Assembly (NCBI GenBank): GCA_902803245.1
Contig: CADCPJ010000042.1
Location: 1-5,075, forward strand
DNA length: 5,075 nt
Direction: 5' to 3'
Origin: an uncultured Lachnospiraceae bacterium
GTDB lineage: Bacteria > Bacillota > Clostridia > Lachnospirales > Lachnospiraceae
Part shown: piece by piece, positions 4,903 to 5,075 of the stretch
Layout of the letters: each line of letters opens with the position of its first letter
How positions within the stretch are numbered: position 1 is the stretch's first letter
Notes under the pieces: generated by a model
Databases searched by the model: none
What the model saw: the letters and a program-made list of their open reading frames with translations, nothing else
What the model was told of the DNA's origin: nothing
Translations under genes and position numbers: made by a program

Positions 4903-5075
4903 ATGAGAAAGACGAAAATCATCTGCACGATCGGTCCCGCCAGCGAGAGCGAGGATATGCTGAAGCAGCTCATACTGGCCGGCATGAACGTAGCCCGATT
5001 CAATTTTTCCCACGGCACGCACAAGGAACACGAGGAGAAGTTCAAGAGGCTGCGAAAGGTCCGGATCGAGATGAA
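4903..5075 (+). CDS. pyk: Pyruvate kinase, N-terminal part (continues beyond the window)
   Basis: The first 57 codons are present and the frame is open to the window end. The start [14 protein letters not shown] and then [14 protein letters not shown] (28-41) are hallmark pyruvate kinase N-terminal motifs. The [10 protein letters not shown] strand opens the catalytic TIM barrel, and the RFNFSHG segment contributes active-site residues (Arg32, Asn34 and Ser36 bind ATP, K+ and phosphoenolpyruvate in the family). The enzyme transfers phosphate from phosphoenolpyruvate to ADP, giving pyruvate and ATP in the last step of glycolysis, in the cytosol. The start is supported by GAGGGAG (4889-4895), 7 nt upstream. 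It follows hydA by 228 nt with no convincing promoter of its own. Pyruvate oxidation supplies the reduced ferredoxin used by the hydrogenase, so the neighbourhood makes metabolic sense. Whether the clostridial C-terminal phosphohistidine-domain extension is present cannot be seen. Confidence 0.95.
   Translation, partial: MRKTKIICTIGPASESEDMLKQLILAGMNVARFNFSHGTHKEHEEKFKRLRKVRIEM

Overview
The window looks like chromosomal DNA from a strictly anaerobic, fermentative member of the Firmicutes (Clostridia, perhaps Lachnospiraceae-like, with fairly GC-rich genes). This rests on gene content: a rubrerythrin tail, a three-gene electron-bifurcating [FeFe]-hydrogenase operon, and the start of a clostridial-type pyruvate kinase, all on the + strand with strong AGGAGG-type ribosome binding sites. 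The genus cannot be read from the sequence.

Layout. Positions 1-78 hold the last 25 codons of a rubrerythrin. Its stop is followed within 5 nt by five exact-period 19-bp tandem repeats (83-177), then by a strong intrinsic terminator (193-234). Positions 235-506 contain no convincing gene. They include an AT-rich stretch (about 311-440) with two adjacent 14-bp 6-2-6 inverted repeats, an 8-bp direct repeat spaced 31 bp, and a weak promoter candidate, which together form the likely control region of the hydrogenase operon. hydC (507-998), hydB (995-2878, ATGA overlap) and hydA (2896-4674, 17-nt gap) follow as a tight operon. A stem-loop without a U-tract follows hydA. The hydA-pyk spacer (4675-4902) carries two inverted copies of a roughly 28-bp palindrome with a GGGGAC-N-GTCCCC core, plus a degenerate half copy. 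The window ends inside pyk (4903 onward, first 57 codons).

How the genes work together. HydC (NuoE-like [2Fe-2S]), HydB (NuoF-like FMN/NADH subunit with thioredoxin-like and ferredoxin-like extensions) and HydA (catalytic H-cluster subunit with four accessory Fe-S sites) together have the expected cysteine ligands for a soluble HydABC complex. By family knowledge such complexes couple NADH and reduced ferredoxin oxidation to H2 formation, or run in reverse, without a membrane. Pyruvate kinase next door belongs to the glycolysis that supplies the NADH and the pyruvate from which reduced ferredoxin is made. Rubrerythrin is an oxidative-stress protein common beside such oxygen-sensitive enzymes.

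I do not see a previously undescribed multi-gene system here. The unexplained material is non-coding: the 19-bp array, the palindromes in the hyd control region and the palindromic repeats before pyk. A Ser instead of the proton-relay Cys in the first H-cluster motif of HydA also deserves a check.
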